Shown here one piece after another: positions 52,409 through 62,275 of a stretch of DNA of 64,000 nt. This stretch comes from Galactobacillus timonensis (GTDB lineage Bacteria > Bacillota_I > Bacilli_A > Erysipelotrichales > Erysipelotrichaceae). The stretch is taken from NCBI RefSeq assembly GCF_900240265.1, contig NZ_LT964739.1, positions 131,010 to 195,009 of the forward strand, written 5' to 3'. Position numbers and translations under genes: made by a program. Position 1 is the stretch's first letter. Every line of letters begins with the position of its first letter. Below the pieces are notes generated by a model that worked only from the letters and a program-made list of their open reading frames with translations, was not told the DNA's origin and made no database searches.

Positions 52409-55400
52409 CTATGCTGCATTTGCATTAATCTGTTCGATTACTTTCCGGATCCCCATCCACACATTTAGGTCCGGGAAGATCTCCACGATGCTTCCATGAT
52501 CTGTGAATGGTGCTTCCTGCAGAACGGACAGATCTTTCATCATCCCATTGTGAACAATATATTCCACGATCTGATTGACAAAATAGATCTGACGGCTGTC
52601 CAGATTCACATCATTCAAATACGCAGAGAATGCTTCCTTTGCCGCATTCATATCAAGGCCGACGATACTGCGGACAAATTCGCCGAGAGGCTTGTCCCCG
52701 TATTCCTGTTCGTACTCTTCTCTGGTGCCAACCTCACTCCAGAGCACTTCTTCCAGAATCTCGACGTCGTTTGCCGTTAATGGCTTGTTGGTTTTCAGCT
52801 TCGCAATCGTGATCATGTCCTGATGTGTCCGCACATAGTATTCTGCCTTTGCTTTATAATTGGCCAGTTCTCCATAATCCAATTCAGATTCATGAACTTC
52901 CATATTCAGGATATCGTCCGTAAAACTCGTATCGTAACGCACAGAAGGCGTGTGTATGTATACCATCAGGCCACGCAGTTCTTCCCGGATCTTTTCAAAC
53001 TCATCAATCCCGGCATTTTCCAGATAATCTGTATGCAGAATCATACGGATCAGCTCAGACTTCCCCTGAATTGCCGGTATGTTGGCAATATCCGCCAAGG
53101 CTCTCACGTGTTTCATGAGATCCTTCCGGGCTCTTGCATACTTCTCCCCGGAAAGATAAGCCAGTTCTATTCCGTACATCAGCGCGTCAAAGCGGACGCT
53201 ACTTGCCGTGTCAGGATCAGGCAGAATCAACGGAACAAGCTCATCCTGGATGGTCAATGTGTCTTCATAAGACAGGGATTGATACCCTTCCGGTTCCGAA
53301 TAAAGATCTACATACTTGATATGCTGCCGGACCGCAAAGTTTTCCCGGTTTAATTCCGATACCTTTCCGCACATTACTTCAACAAGTTTATCCCGATATG
53401 CTTTTAATCTCTGCGTCTGATTTTCCAATGTCTGCAGTTTATATGCGATCTGAAATTCCAGGTTAAAGACTGCCCCTTGCAATGCGATCTGATTGGCGGA
53501 TGGTTTTCCCTTGTTCATCCGGAAGAATTCGAAATTCCCGCAGAAATCAAAGATATAGAATTTGTCTTTATCCTTACCGTCCACAAGTCCCGGGCAGAGC
53601 CTTGTCCCACGGCCGATCATCTGCCAGAACTTCGCCTTGCTCATCACCTTCTTAAAGAACACAAGATTCAGAATCTCCGGTACATCAATACCGGTATCCA
53701 GCATATCGACCGAAATGGCAATCTGCGGGAGTTTCCGCGGATCGCTGAACTCATCAATCGCACTCTGCGCATAATTGATCCGGTTATCAATTACTTTGGC
53801 AAAGTCATCCGGCAGATGCGGATATTCCTCATGGAACACCTCAAGGATCTTCTCTGCATGAGCATGATTTTTGGCAAAGATAATTGTCTTGCCGATCTTT
53901 TCCCCGTAATCGATCTTCAGCCCCTGTGTCATCACCGTCTGCAGAACTTTCCGAATGGTATCTTCGTTAAAGATCCAGGTGTTCAGCGCAGACGAGCCAA
54001 TAGTTTCCGGAAGATTTCCATCTTCATCAATGAAATCCTTCTCGTATTCCTCTTTTTCTTCATCCGACAGTTCGTCATAAACAATACCCTGATCAATGAA
54101 TTTCAGAGTTGTCTCAACGGACTGGAAGTCAACCAGATACCCGTCCTGCACAGCTTGTGCCAGCTCATACCCATATGTCGGTACGCCGTTTTCCAGATCA
54201 AAGACCTCATAAGTATTCTTGTCAACCTCATCCTTTGGCGTTGCAGTCAGACCGACAAGCGGTGCATCGAAGTAATTGAAAATATCCTTGTATTTGTTGT
54301 AGATAGAGCGGTGTGCCTCATCGCAGATCACAAGATCAAAATGACCGCAGGAGAAAATCTTGCCATCTTCATCTTTGGCTTCGTCGATGAGATTAATCAT
54401 GGTCTGATAGGTAGAGAAGATGCAGTGCGCACCGTAATTGTCTTTCTCTTCTGTGATATTGCTGCAGGAAAGGTCCGGAAGGAGATTTACAAAGTTCCGT
54501 TTTGCCTGCACCACAAGCGAAGTTCTGTCCGCAAGAAAGAGAATGTTGCGGATCCATCCGGCATTCATCAGCACTTTACAGAGTGCGATGACGGTTCTTG
54601 TCTTGCCAGATCCGGTCGCCATAACAAGCAGCGCCTTTCGGCGATTCTTGTTATCAAAGCTGTCGCAGACCGCTTTAATCGCGGCTTCCTGATAATATCG
54701 CCCTGCAATCTGCTTATCTACTACCACATTTCGTAGGCTTGTCCGCATGGACAGCAGGTTAAACCATTTCTCCAAGTCGCGCTTTGACCAGATCGCTGCA
54801 CACTGTCGCTCCGGATACTGTCCGTCAACTATTCTTGTATCAAAGCCATTCGTCAGGAATACAACCGGCCTCCGATGATACTGCTGTTCCAGAATATCAG
54901 CGTATAGTTTTGCCTGCTGACGCCCCTTGGACACATCCACGCAGGTACGCTTAGCCTCGATGAGCGCAAGCGGACGATGCGCATCATCATAGAGCACATA
55001 GTCCGCATATCCCTTGCCGGAAGCATTCGGCATTCCGTCAAGTTCAACTTCATTCAACCAGTCTTTCCCCTCTGTCCAGCCGGCATCCACCAGCATGGAG
55101 TCGATGTAAATCTTTCTTGTCTTAAATTCAGAAAGATCCAGCGGCTTTGTGACGTAACCCGGTGCCAGCTCTTCCCGGCGTCTGGTCAGCTCTTCTTTAA
55201 GCGCCTTGTTCTCTGCGATCAGTACTTTCAGATCAACTTCAGCGACATCTGATGCCTTTTCAGAATCTGCTGCAGCTTCAGGAATCTCTGCAGGCTGTCC
55301 CAGCAGTGATTCATCATACTTACGTTCCTGATAATTTTCTCCATAGCAATAGGAAACAAAGTCCATAAAAAGGAACAGGTTCTTCAGACACAGCTTTGCC

Positions 55401-55717
55401 TGATCCAGCGTCACCGGTTTTCCGGTATGCGCCACCTGGTTTCCCATACGCCGGATAAAATCAAGACGCCGCCAAAGACTGTCATCCATCAAATCTTTGA
55501 ATTCTTCCGTATGCAGGAGTGTAACCAGATTGTCCTGATAGGGCATGACGAGAGCCTTATCAACGGAATACATCCACTTAATGGCAAATTCCATGGCACG
55601 CCGGCAGTTGATAATGCTGGCTGAAGGATCAATCACCGCAATCTTCTCCGCAGAGATTGCCACTGGTGCAAATGTATGGAATTGTGGTTCTGAATTCAGA
55701 TAATCAAAGTTTGTCAT
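52409..55717 (-). CDS. hsdR: Type I restriction enzyme R (endonuclease/translocase) subunit
   Basis: The 1102-aa protein has a DUF4145-like N-terminal helical domain (about 25-120) and a coiled linker. The HsdR nuclease domain follows (GYADYVLYDD...PLALIEAKRT, the D-ExK site at about 240-260). The SF2 helicase has VMATGSGKTRT, CDEAHRS, GLTATP and QMIGRGTRLCPGL, then an EcoEI-like C-terminal domain. It moves DNA through the complex with ATP and cuts unmethylated DNA. Full length. It is last in the fic-hsdM-hsdS-hsdR series, 48 bp after hsdS. Confidence 0.95.
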   Translation of the reverse strand: MTNFDYLNSEPQFHTFAPVAISAEKIAVIDPSASIINCRRAMEFAIKWMYSVDKALVMPYQDNLVTLLHTEEFKDLMDDSLWRRLDFIRRMGNQVAHTGKPVTLDQAKLCLKNLFLFMDFVSYCYGENYQERKYDESLLGQPAEIPEAAADSEKASDVAEVDLKVLIAENKALKEELTRRREELAPGYVTKPLDLSEFKTRKIYIDSMLVDAGWTEGKDWLNEVELDGMPNASGKGYADYVLYDDAHRPLALIEAKRTCVDVSKGRQQAKLYADILEQQYHRRPVVFLTNGFDTRIVDGQYPERQCAAIWSKRDLEKWFNLLSMRTSLRNVVVDKQIAGRYYQEAAIKAVCDSFDNKNRRKALLVMATGSGKTRTVIALCKVLMNAGWIRNILFLADRTSLVVQAKRNFVNLLPDLSCSNITEEKDNYGAHCIFSTYQTMINLIDEAKDEDGKIFSCGHFDLVICDEAHRSIYNKYKDIFNYFDAPLVGLTATPKDEVDKNTYEVFDLENGVPTYGYELAQAVQDGYLVDFQSVETTLKFIDQGIVYDELSDEEKEEYEKDFIDEDGNLPETIGSSALNTWIFNEDTIRKVLQTVMTQGLKIDYGEKIGKTIIFAKNHAHAEKILEVFHEEYPHLPDDFAKVIDNRINYAQSAIDEFSDPRKLPQIAISVDMLDTGIDVPEILNLVFFKKVMSKAKFWQMIGRGTRLCPGLVDGKDKDKFYIFDFCGNFEFFRMNKGKPSANQIALQGAVFNLEFQIAYKLQTLENQTQRLKAYRDKLVEVMCGKVSELNRENFAVRQHIKYVDLYSEPEGYQSLSYEDTLTIQDELVPLILPDPDTASSVRFDALMYGIELAYLSGEKYARARKDLMKHVRALADIANIPAIQGKSELIRMILHTDYLENAGIDEFEKIREELRGLMVYIHTPSVRYDTSFTDDILNMEVHESELDYGELANYKAKAEYYVRTHQDMITIAKLKTNKPLTANDVEILEEVLWSEVGTREEYEQEYGDKPLGEFVRSIVGLDMNAAKEAFSAYLNDVNLDSRQIYFVNQIVEYIVHNGMMKDLSVLQEAPFTDHGSIVEIFPDLNVWMGIRKVIEQINANAA

Positions 55718-55765
55718 TCACACCATCTCCTTCCTCTGGTTGTTGCGCTTGCCAAGTAGCAAATA

Positions 55766-56920
55766 TCATCCGAAATATTTTTGCATCAGACTGTTAAAGA
55801 GTAGTTGTGTTTCATCTAACGATTTCTGGACGGCAACTTTTGATTTGTCGACTTGTCTGCAGAAATCCTCAAACTCTTCCTGCAAGTGAATCGGCGGCAC
55901 AATAATCTTTCTTTGCTGAAATGTCTTAAAGTCAATATTATCTGCCGTAACTCCTCGAACACCAGCAAGAACATCTAGTTCAATAGCTTTGAAATAGTTC
56001 CGTAAAAAGCTTGCAGTGATATTCTCTCCTGGGACAAACGCTTTCATATCTTGATTAATGGTTACAGGAACAGCGTTTATTGATACAGGAAGATCATGCT
56101 TCAAAATACCACTCCTAATAACCATTAATACGGAGCCTTCTGGAACAAGATTTGTAGTACTGTTTGCTATTGCCTCTTCTGTAATATGGTCGATACTATC
56201 AGTAATAACATCTGACTTCATATCCTTGGGTGAAACCCACGGAATTGAGCCTTCAAAATACTCGGGGTGGCTTTTAGACGGAGTCCCACCACCATATATT
56301 CTTGAACAAACAGCGGTTAATGGATCCGTGTTCCATCCTTTGTCATTACTGATTGGATCTCCAAACATCTCGACAAATCGGGCTTTGACAAGTTCATTAA
56401 GTGCTTTAAGCACTTTCCTTTTGCCAGTAATGATAGCATCGTTCTTATTCAGTATCGCTATAATACTCCTCTGCTCATCCACTGTTGGTACCGGAACTTC
56501 TAAGGATTTCAGAATAGAAAGATTAATGTTATTTTGCGCAACTCCGCGACCAATATTATTAACATACGTCTTTTTTGAAAGTAAATAGTAATAAATGTAT
56601 TCCGGATCGATTGTTCTGCTATCCCTTACAGTCAATCCCGCTATAGCTTGGTTTGTTGATGCATCAATATCCAAAATGCCTGTTGCTCCCAACGTAGCAA
56701 ATATTGAGAAAAGAATAGTACCTCTTGGGAGTAACTTAGCAGAAGACTCTTTTAATCCAGTTTCAGTAATTTTTTCCTCTGTTCCTTTTATATATTTTGA
56801 GGATAAATCACTGATTTTAACCCATGGTATTGTTCCATTTTCCCAACACTCTATTCTCGACCTTGCAGGTGTCCCCCCAGATACCACATCGCATAAATCG
56901 CTAAGCTTTTTGTAATCCAT
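55766..56920 (-). CDS. hsdS: Type I restriction-modification specificity subunit
   Basis: The 384-aa protein has two target-recognition domains with repeat-like openings: LCDVVSGGTPARSRIECWEN (start) and VCSRIYGGGTPSKSHPEYFE (about 205). Each is followed by a PWVK/PWVS segment and a long spacer helix (about 150-185, 345-384). It sets the two-part DNA target. ATG at 56920 follows GGTGAG; an earlier TTG overlapping the hsdM stop is possible. It is clearly more AT-rich than neighbouring genes, as is usual for exchangeable hsdS. Confidence 0.92.
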   Translation of the reverse strand: MDYKKLSDLCDVVSGGTPARSRIECWENGTIPWVKISDLSSKYIKGTEEKITETGLKESSAKLLPRGTILFSIFATLGATGILDIDASTNQAIAGLTVRDSRTIDPEYIYYYLLSKKTYVNNIGRGVAQNNINLSILKSLEVPVPTVDEQRSIIAILNKNDAIITGKRKVLKALNELVKARFVEMFGDPISNDKGWNTDPLTAVCSRIYGGGTPSKSHPEYFEGSIPWVSPKDMKSDVITDSIDHITEEAIANSTTNLVPEGSVLMVIRSGILKHDLPVSINAVPVTINQDMKAFVPGENITASFLRNYFKAIELDVLAGVRGVTADNIDFKTFQQRKIIVPPIHLQEEFEDFCRQVDKSKVAVQKSLDETQLLFNSLMQKYFG

Positions 56921-56937
56921 TTTCTCACCTACAAATA

Positions 56938-58449
56938 TCAATTTGTCTCATCAGTCAGCATCTTCTCGAGATCATTCAGATCTTCCGTGATCTCTACTTC
57001 CAAACTTCGAATATTAGCCATTATCTCGCTTGTCGGCGGATACTCCACCGGCTTATATTCAACCTTCTTGTACTTGTTGATGGACAGATCATATCCGTTA
57101 TCAACAATTTCCTGCTTTGGCACCATGAAGGACTGTTCTGTGCGTTCACGGTTCATCTCCTGATTCCGATGCTGGTAACGCTCAATAATATCCGGAATGT
57201 CGTTTGCTTCGGTCGGCGTTCTCTTATCATCCAGGCTGAAGCCATCCGCCTTCATATCATAGAACCAGACGTTATCGGTCCCGCCGTGGTTCGTCTTCGT
57301 GAAAATCAGGATTCCGGTAGATACACCTGCATACGGTTTAAACACACCGGATGGCATGGAGATTACCGCTTCCAGTCTTTGGTTTTCAATCAGCTCTCTG
57401 CGGATTGCTTTATGCGCTGTTGAGGACCCAAAAAGTACACCATCCGGAACGATGCAGGCACAGCGTCCGCCAACTTTCAGCATCTGGATGAACAAGTCCA
57501 CAAAGAGCAGCTCCGTCTTTTTTGTCTTACACAGTTTCAGCAGGTCTGTTGAAACGATGTCATAATCAAGGCTCCCCTTGAAAGGTGGATTAGCCAGAAT
57601 CAGTGTGTATTTATTCCGGTCAGGATTTTGATCGGAAAGGCTGTCCCGATATTCGATATAAGGATTGTCAATGCCATGCGTCATCATGTTCATGGCGCCG
57701 ATACGCAGCATCGTCCGGTCCATGTCATAGCCATGGAACATATGATTCATGTAATGGTCTTTTTTCACCCGGTCAAAGAAGATCTCTTCCCTGTGATGTT
57801 CCTTTTCATATTCACCCGCCGCCACGAGGAAACCTGATGTGCCACATGCCGGATCACAGATAATTTCGTCCGGTCCCGGCTGCATCAGCTCGACCATCAT
57901 TTTGATGATATGTCTCGGTGTCCGGAACTGTCCGTTCACACCGGAATTCGCCAGTTTGGACAGGAGATATTCATAGACATCGCCGCGGGCATCGGTATCC
58001 TTAAGACCGCTCATCTGATGATAAAGGTCATCCATCGCGTCCACAATCTTGGATAACATCAGCGGTGTTGGGATCTTGAAGATTGCATCCTGCATGTATT
58101 TTGCATAGGCACTCGCTTTATTACCATGCAGATCTTTGATGAACGGGAATACCATCTCCTGCATGACGGAATACATCTTCTGCGCCGGGAAATCATGAAA
58201 AACCGACCACTTGAGCTGCGATCCATCAACAATCCGGTCCCCAATCTTAACCTCTCCGGCAAATATGCTTTCATAGGGGAGCCCCAGCATGGCGCTTTCT
58301 TTAGCGTGCAGATTATCGCTGTCATCCAGGTCATGAATGAACATAAGGTATGTCATCTGCTCAATGACATCCAGCGGATTGGTAAGTCCTCCCGTCCAGA
58401 AGATTTCCCATAAACCATCGATTCTGTTTTTTAGTTCGCCTGTAATCAT
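56938..58449 (-). CDS. hsdM: Type I restriction-modification DNA methyltransferase subunit
   Basis: The 503-aa N6-adenine methyltransferase has the N-terminal HsdM helical domain and SAM motif I in DPACGTSGFLVAAGEYE (about 200). The catalytic NPPF motif is in LILANPPFKGSLDYD (about 285). It methylates adenine at sites chosen by HsdS and is part of the restriction complex. It starts 16 bp after the fic gene. Confidence 0.95.
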   Translation of the reverse strand: MITGELKNRIDGLWEIFWTGGLTNPLDVIEQMTYLMFIHDLDDSDNLHAKESAMLGLPYESIFAGEVKIGDRIVDGSQLKWSVFHDFPAQKMYSVMQEMVFPFIKDLHGNKASAYAKYMQDAIFKIPTPLMLSKIVDAMDDLYHQMSGLKDTDARGDVYEYLLSKLANSGVNGQFRTPRHIIKMMVELMQPGPDEIICDPACGTSGFLVAAGEYEKEHHREEIFFDRVKKDHYMNHMFHGYDMDRTMLRIGAMNMMTHGIDNPYIEYRDSLSDQNPDRNKYTLILANPPFKGSLDYDIVSTDLLKLCKTKKTELLFVDLFIQMLKVGGRCACIVPDGVLFGSSTAHKAIRRELIENQRLEAVISMPSGVFKPYAGVSTGILIFTKTNHGGTDNVWFYDMKADGFSLDDKRTPTEANDIPDIIERYQHRNQEMNRERTEQSFMVPKQEIVDNGYDLSINKYKKVEYKPVEYPPTSEIMANIRSLEVEITEDLNDLEKMLTDETN

Positions 58450-58464
58450 ACCTTCCTCCCGGGT

Positions 58465-59526
58465 CTACTCTTCGTTATCCCAATTCCAGCGATACTTCGT
58501 ATAACGACCGCCGCCGATCTTAATAATCTTGTTTTCCTTCTGGAGCTTCGAAAGCGTTCTCTGTATCGTAGCCTGACCGATATTCGGAAAATCTTTCTGT
58601 ATCTCCGTCTTTGTAAAAGTCCCGAATTTTTTCTTAAGCATTTCTTCGATGCGCTCTGGTTTTGAAACTTTTCGTTCTTCCACAAGCTCCGTGCGTTCCA
58701 TAAACTCACGGTAGGCAGCTGTGATGACGCCAAGCATATAGGTAACAAACGGCATATAGTCATTGCTTCCTTCATGCCATTCTGCTGAACTTGCCTGCAG
58801 TGCATCATAATACCCATCTTTCGTTGTCTCGATCAATTTCTCAATACTGATATACCTGCCTACGTAATATCCATTTTTATATAGCAGAAGAAGTGTAAGC
58901 AGTCTGCTCATTCTGCCGTTTCCATCAAGGAACGGATGAATGCACAGAAAATCAAGAATGAACATCGGGATCACAAGCAGTGGATCAACCTGTGCATCTG
59001 ACAAAATCTCCTGATATGCCCTGCACAACCGCTCCATCGCCTCTGGTGTTTCAAAGGCTGAAACAGGCTGGAATCTCACTTTCCGATTTCCATCTTTATC
59101 CACTTCCTCAATCCTGTTTTCGGAAGATTTCCAGCTGCCGCCGATTCTTGTCTCCTCAAATTTATACATATCGCGGTGGAGCTGCAGTAGCAATGCGGGC
59201 TTGATGGGAATGTGTTCATAGTTCTCGTGGATGGTGTTCAGGACATCCCGATATCCGGCAATCTCATATTCATCTCTGGAATGCGGCGTCGTCTTATCCA
59301 GAACAATTTTCTTCAGCCGCTCATCCGAAGTGTAAATGCCTTCGATTTTGTTCGAGCTTTCCGTGCTTTGAATTTTTGCAATTTCAACAAGATTCTGCAG
59401 AACATCTGCATGCCTGGTCGCAATCAGTTCCTGTCTTCCCTTATACTCATGAATCGCTGTCAGGTAATTTACAATTTGAGGTGTAAGCAGTTTTGTCCAC
59501 TTGTTCCGATAGGAGAAATCACGCAT
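58465..59526 (-). CDS. Fic-domain protein (AMP-transferase-like) upstream of hsdM
   Basis: The 353-aa protein has an N-terminal inhibitory helix motif (STESSNKIEG, SxxxEG; class II Fic). The Fic core has HPFLDGNGRMSRLL (canonical HPFxxGNGR, about residue 200). A C-terminal winged helix has GQATIQRTLSKLQKENKI. Fic enzymes usually AMPylate proteins. The helix Glu blocks ATP until relieved. ATG at 59526 is favoured because homologues start near MRDFSYRNKW; in-frame starts at 59550/59556 lack good ribosome sites. It is the first gene of the restriction operon, so it may regulate or guard it. Confidence 0.9.
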   Translation of the reverse strand: MRDFSYRNKWTKLLTPQIVNYLTAIHEYKGRQELIATRHADVLQNLVEIAKIQSTESSNKIEGIYTSDERLKKIVLDKTTPHSRDEYEIAGYRDVLNTIHENYEHIPIKPALLLQLHRDMYKFEETRIGGSWKSSENRIEEVDKDGNRKVRFQPVSAFETPEAMERLCRAYQEILSDAQVDPLLVIPMFILDFLCIHPFLDGNGRMSRLLTLLLLYKNGYYVGRYISIEKLIETTKDGYYDALQASSAEWHEGSNDYMPFVTYMLGVITAAYREFMERTELVEERKVSKPERIEEMLKKKFGTFTKTEIQKDFPNIGQATIQRTLSKLQKENKIIKIGGGRYTKYRWNWDNEE

Positions 59527-59603
59527 ATCCCGATCCTCTATTTTGATCATTTTCAAACTATTGATGCACTTAACGTATCATATGATGCAATTGAAATCAA
59601 GCG

Positions 59604-59643
59604 TTTCAATATGATCATATTTTCATAGATGATCATATTGAAA
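59604..59643 (-). promoter_or_regulatory. Perfect 15-bp inverted repeat upstream of fic-hsd operon
   Basis: TTTCAATATGATCAT (59604-59618) and ATGATCATATTGAAA (59629-59643) are perfect arms 10 bp apart, about 80 bp upstream of fic. It is a likely operator, possibly for the Fic winged helix. Confidence 0.65.
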
Positions 59644-59745
59644 GGATAATGATCAAATTACACCCCTGATATCAGCTCGATATAGAGTATGCCCCTTGCC
59701 ATTCTACTGGCCTGTCTGAACGGATCTGAGAATGTCAACGCAGAT

Positions 59746-61218
59746 CTACAGGCTGGCCTCTTTTCTGTATACTTTCGTATCGGCATGGTTTATATTTCGT
59801 TCTGACGTTTCTGCTTGCTTCTCCGCAAGTTGTTTCAGAACACTGAGTTTCTGTGTCCGCGGCTTTGGCTGCTCTATATTTTTCTCATCCTGAGTGATGA
59901 TTCCATCCCATTTCGCCTGTGCTCTGCGCACCTGCTCCAGCGCTTTCTTCGCTGCATGGTATTCCTGTTCTGCTTCCCATACACTGGCAAATCCGTTTGC
60001 ATCCGGAATCAGGAACAGCTGATTTCGACAAAATGTGATCTGACGCTCCAGCCCATCGATCCGTTCCTGCAGCTCCTTGCATTCCCTGCGATGAAGGATG
60101 GATTTCGGCTTATGATCCAGCGCCAGCTGGACCGTTTCTTTCCGTTTCTGCAGTGCATAGAGCTTGCGGTTGGTTTTGTAAAGCTTCTGATGAACCGATT
60201 CAATCCGCATGAATCGAAACTCTGCATCGCGGGAATCCGGGTGCTCGGATTTCTGCTTTTCGTGCAATTCGAATCCTGTCCTGCTGGAACTTTTTCCTGT
60301 CTCACGAACTTCCGGTTCTTCCTTCACGGACTGCATCAGGAGATCCAGAAATTCCTTCAGTACAGCGATCGCTCTCCTTAAGATTCCCGCCAAAAGTCCC
60401 GGCTGTGGCCCATGTATCTGCACGGATTCTGATACCTTCTGCACCACTTCTTCCCGCTTGAACGCCGTCACTTCCTCCTGGCTGCCGCCCGCATTCAAAA
60501 CCTGATCTACCGTCTGGTTCCATTCCTACCGGAGCTGGTTGTCGCTTCGGATTTCGTCCTCCTTCGGATTGTTTTTCCCGATCTTCTTTGTGGCAATGTA
60601 GGGACCAGATGCATCAAAGATCTGCAGTCTGTCCTCCTCATGCTCCACGACCTTGTTGATCAGATCTGTGTACAGCACTTTGACATCATCGAGGAAGTTC
60701 CGGTCCTTGAACACGTCTTTTCTTCCGGAGAACCACTTGATGTCATAGATCTCACCTTTCTTTAGGATCCGGCATCCGGGTCTTATGTTGCCGTCCGCAT
60801 CCAGAATTTCTTTTTTCGTCCGCACATGCCGGCCTGCTTCGTCGTAAAACATGTTCCGGGTTGCCCGCTTCACGTCTGTTTTCTCCAGCGTGTCCCGGTC
60901 CGCAAAAACCAGATGGATGTGATAGTTGGTCATGGTCTTGTTATGGTGGAGCGCCGCCGTGCACTGCACGCCGTATTTCTGGCGGAACGTCTCCGTAAAC
61001 AGCTGGAGTAGAAGGTCCGGATCTTTTTTCCTGAGACTCTCCGGAAGGGCAATGATCAGCTCACGCCCCTCAATGCATTTTCCCGTCTTCTGATTGCTCT
61101 TCCAGAAATCATGCTGCGCCTGTTCCGACAGATACTGCCAGAACTCCGGCTTCACTGTGCTGTACGATGCATATAGATGCTCCTATCTTTTCGGGTTGCT
61201 GATGTAGTCGACACGCCC
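59746..61218 (-). pseudogene. mobL: MobA/MobL-family relaxase with two in-frame TAG codons
   Basis: Read on the minus strand, RVDYISNPKR, TAG, EHLYASYSTV leads into a 209-codon piece with FWKSNQKTGKCIEGRELIIA. The relaxase HUH motif TNYHIHLVFADRD follows, then LR, TAG, EWNQTV and a 250-codon coiled C-terminal part. Both TAG codons (about 61187 and 60526-60528) stand where relatives have Gln, and all else stays in one frame. Relaxases nick plasmid or integrated-element DNA for mobilisation. It is probably inactivated by CAG-to-TAG changes. The 5' end is cut at about 61219. Confidence 0.75.
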
Positions 61219-61323
61219 CCGAACGTCGGTCAGGCTACGATACAGAGAACGCTTGTCGAAGCCCAGAAGAAGCACGACGCGATCATGGATCAGATTGGAC
61301 TCAACCCCAAGAATTCAGATTGA
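61219..61323 (+). pseudogene. Fragment with fic-like winged-helix sequence
   Basis: Plus-strand frame reading PNVGQATIQRTLVEAQKKHD to a TGA stop, followed by a terminator. The first 36 nt (61219-61254) match the fic gene region 58552-58587 (opposite strand) at 34 of 36 positions. The later residues (AIMDQIGLNPKNSD) do not resemble the local Fic protein, so this is the 3' end of a different, lost gene sharing that segment. Confidence 0.5.
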
Positions 61324-61337
61324 TAACCGTGTGATAA

Positions 61338-61377
61338 CAGGATGCATGTCATGAAAATCATAGCTGCATCCTGTTTT
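61338..61377 (+). terminator. Terminator of the fic-like fragment
   Basis: CAGGATGCA pairs with TGCATCCTG, followed by TTTT. Confidence 0.75.
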
Positions 61378-61460
61378 CATTTGGCCAGTCATAAATCACA
61401 GGCGAAAATCTCACCGGAATAAGGAGTTTGTACTCAAACCGTACCCAGCGGGTATAGAAA

Positions 61461-61500
61461 AATCCCTGTAAGCCTCATAAATTCAAGACTTACAGGGATT
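61461..61500 (-). terminator. Terminator of a decayed minus-strand gene
   Basis: AATCCCTGTAAG pairs with CTTACAGGGATT; the minus strand continues with TTTTTC. It lies directly after a short coding end (GTIELE-stop). Confidence 0.7.
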
Positions 61501-61507
61501 CGTTTGT

Positions 61508-61560
61508 TTATTCCAGCTCGATTGTTCCAGGAGGGTCTGTCATCAACACATTATGCTGGA
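61508..61560 (-). pseudogene. Short 3' gene remnant ending in PGTIELE
   Basis: Only the C-terminal codons (MTDPPGTIELE, stop) remain, cut by the IS66 fragment. The last 23 nt match the end of the 39-aa ORF at 42040 (22 of 23). Confidence 0.35.
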
Positions 61561-62096
61561 TGCACTGCCGCAGAGAATTCATCCGTGCAGCACGTCTTCT
61601 GAATTCATCAAAGCTCAGAGAAGAAGAACTGGAGACCTTTCCGGAATTCAAAGCGATAGAACTGATCCGCAGAATTTATGTGGAAGAGAACAAGCTGAAG
61701 GATCTGTCAGATGGAGAAAGACTCAAAGGACGCCAGAAACTGGTTAAGCCGGAAGTCGATGCCTTCTTCGGATACATGCATTCCCTGGATTCAGAGGATC
61801 CTGCTTTCAGCGAGCATCTTTCCTCTGCAATCAGATATGCCCTGAACCACGAAGAAGGACTGCGGGAGTTTCTTGATGATCCGCAGGTACCGCTGGACAA
61901 TGGTTTTTCCGAACGAAGTGTCAGAAGTATCTGCCAGCTCAGGATGAACTCTCTATTCAGCTATTCCATCACCGGAGCAGAAGATAATGCGATCATCGAA
62001 TCCCTGGCAGAAACGGCAAAGGCAAACCATGCCAATCCGAGAATCTACTTTCAGTATCTGATCGATCGCATGATGGACAGAAACAGATCTGCCTGA
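61533..62096 (+). pseudogene. IS66-family transposase C-terminal fragment
   Basis: The open frame has MHCRREFIRAARLL, then PLDNGFSERSVRSICQLRMN and GAEDNAIIESLAETAKANH, the last third of an IS66 transposase with its C-terminal domain. The DDE region before MHCRR and all upstream ORFs are missing, cut at about 61533. Confidence 0.88.
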
Positions 62097-62275
62097 ATAT
62101 ACCGATGTGGCGAAGCCGGGTTTCCGGTGAAACCAAGGCCACTTTTTCAAAGACTGATTTGATGTGATTCCGGGCCTCTAAGGCCACGCAGATTCGTCAG
62201 GATTCCTTAAGAAACCTTCTTTCTATAATGGCGATGAGGCTGATTGCCTCACTTGTACGAAAGGAGGTTTTTTTT

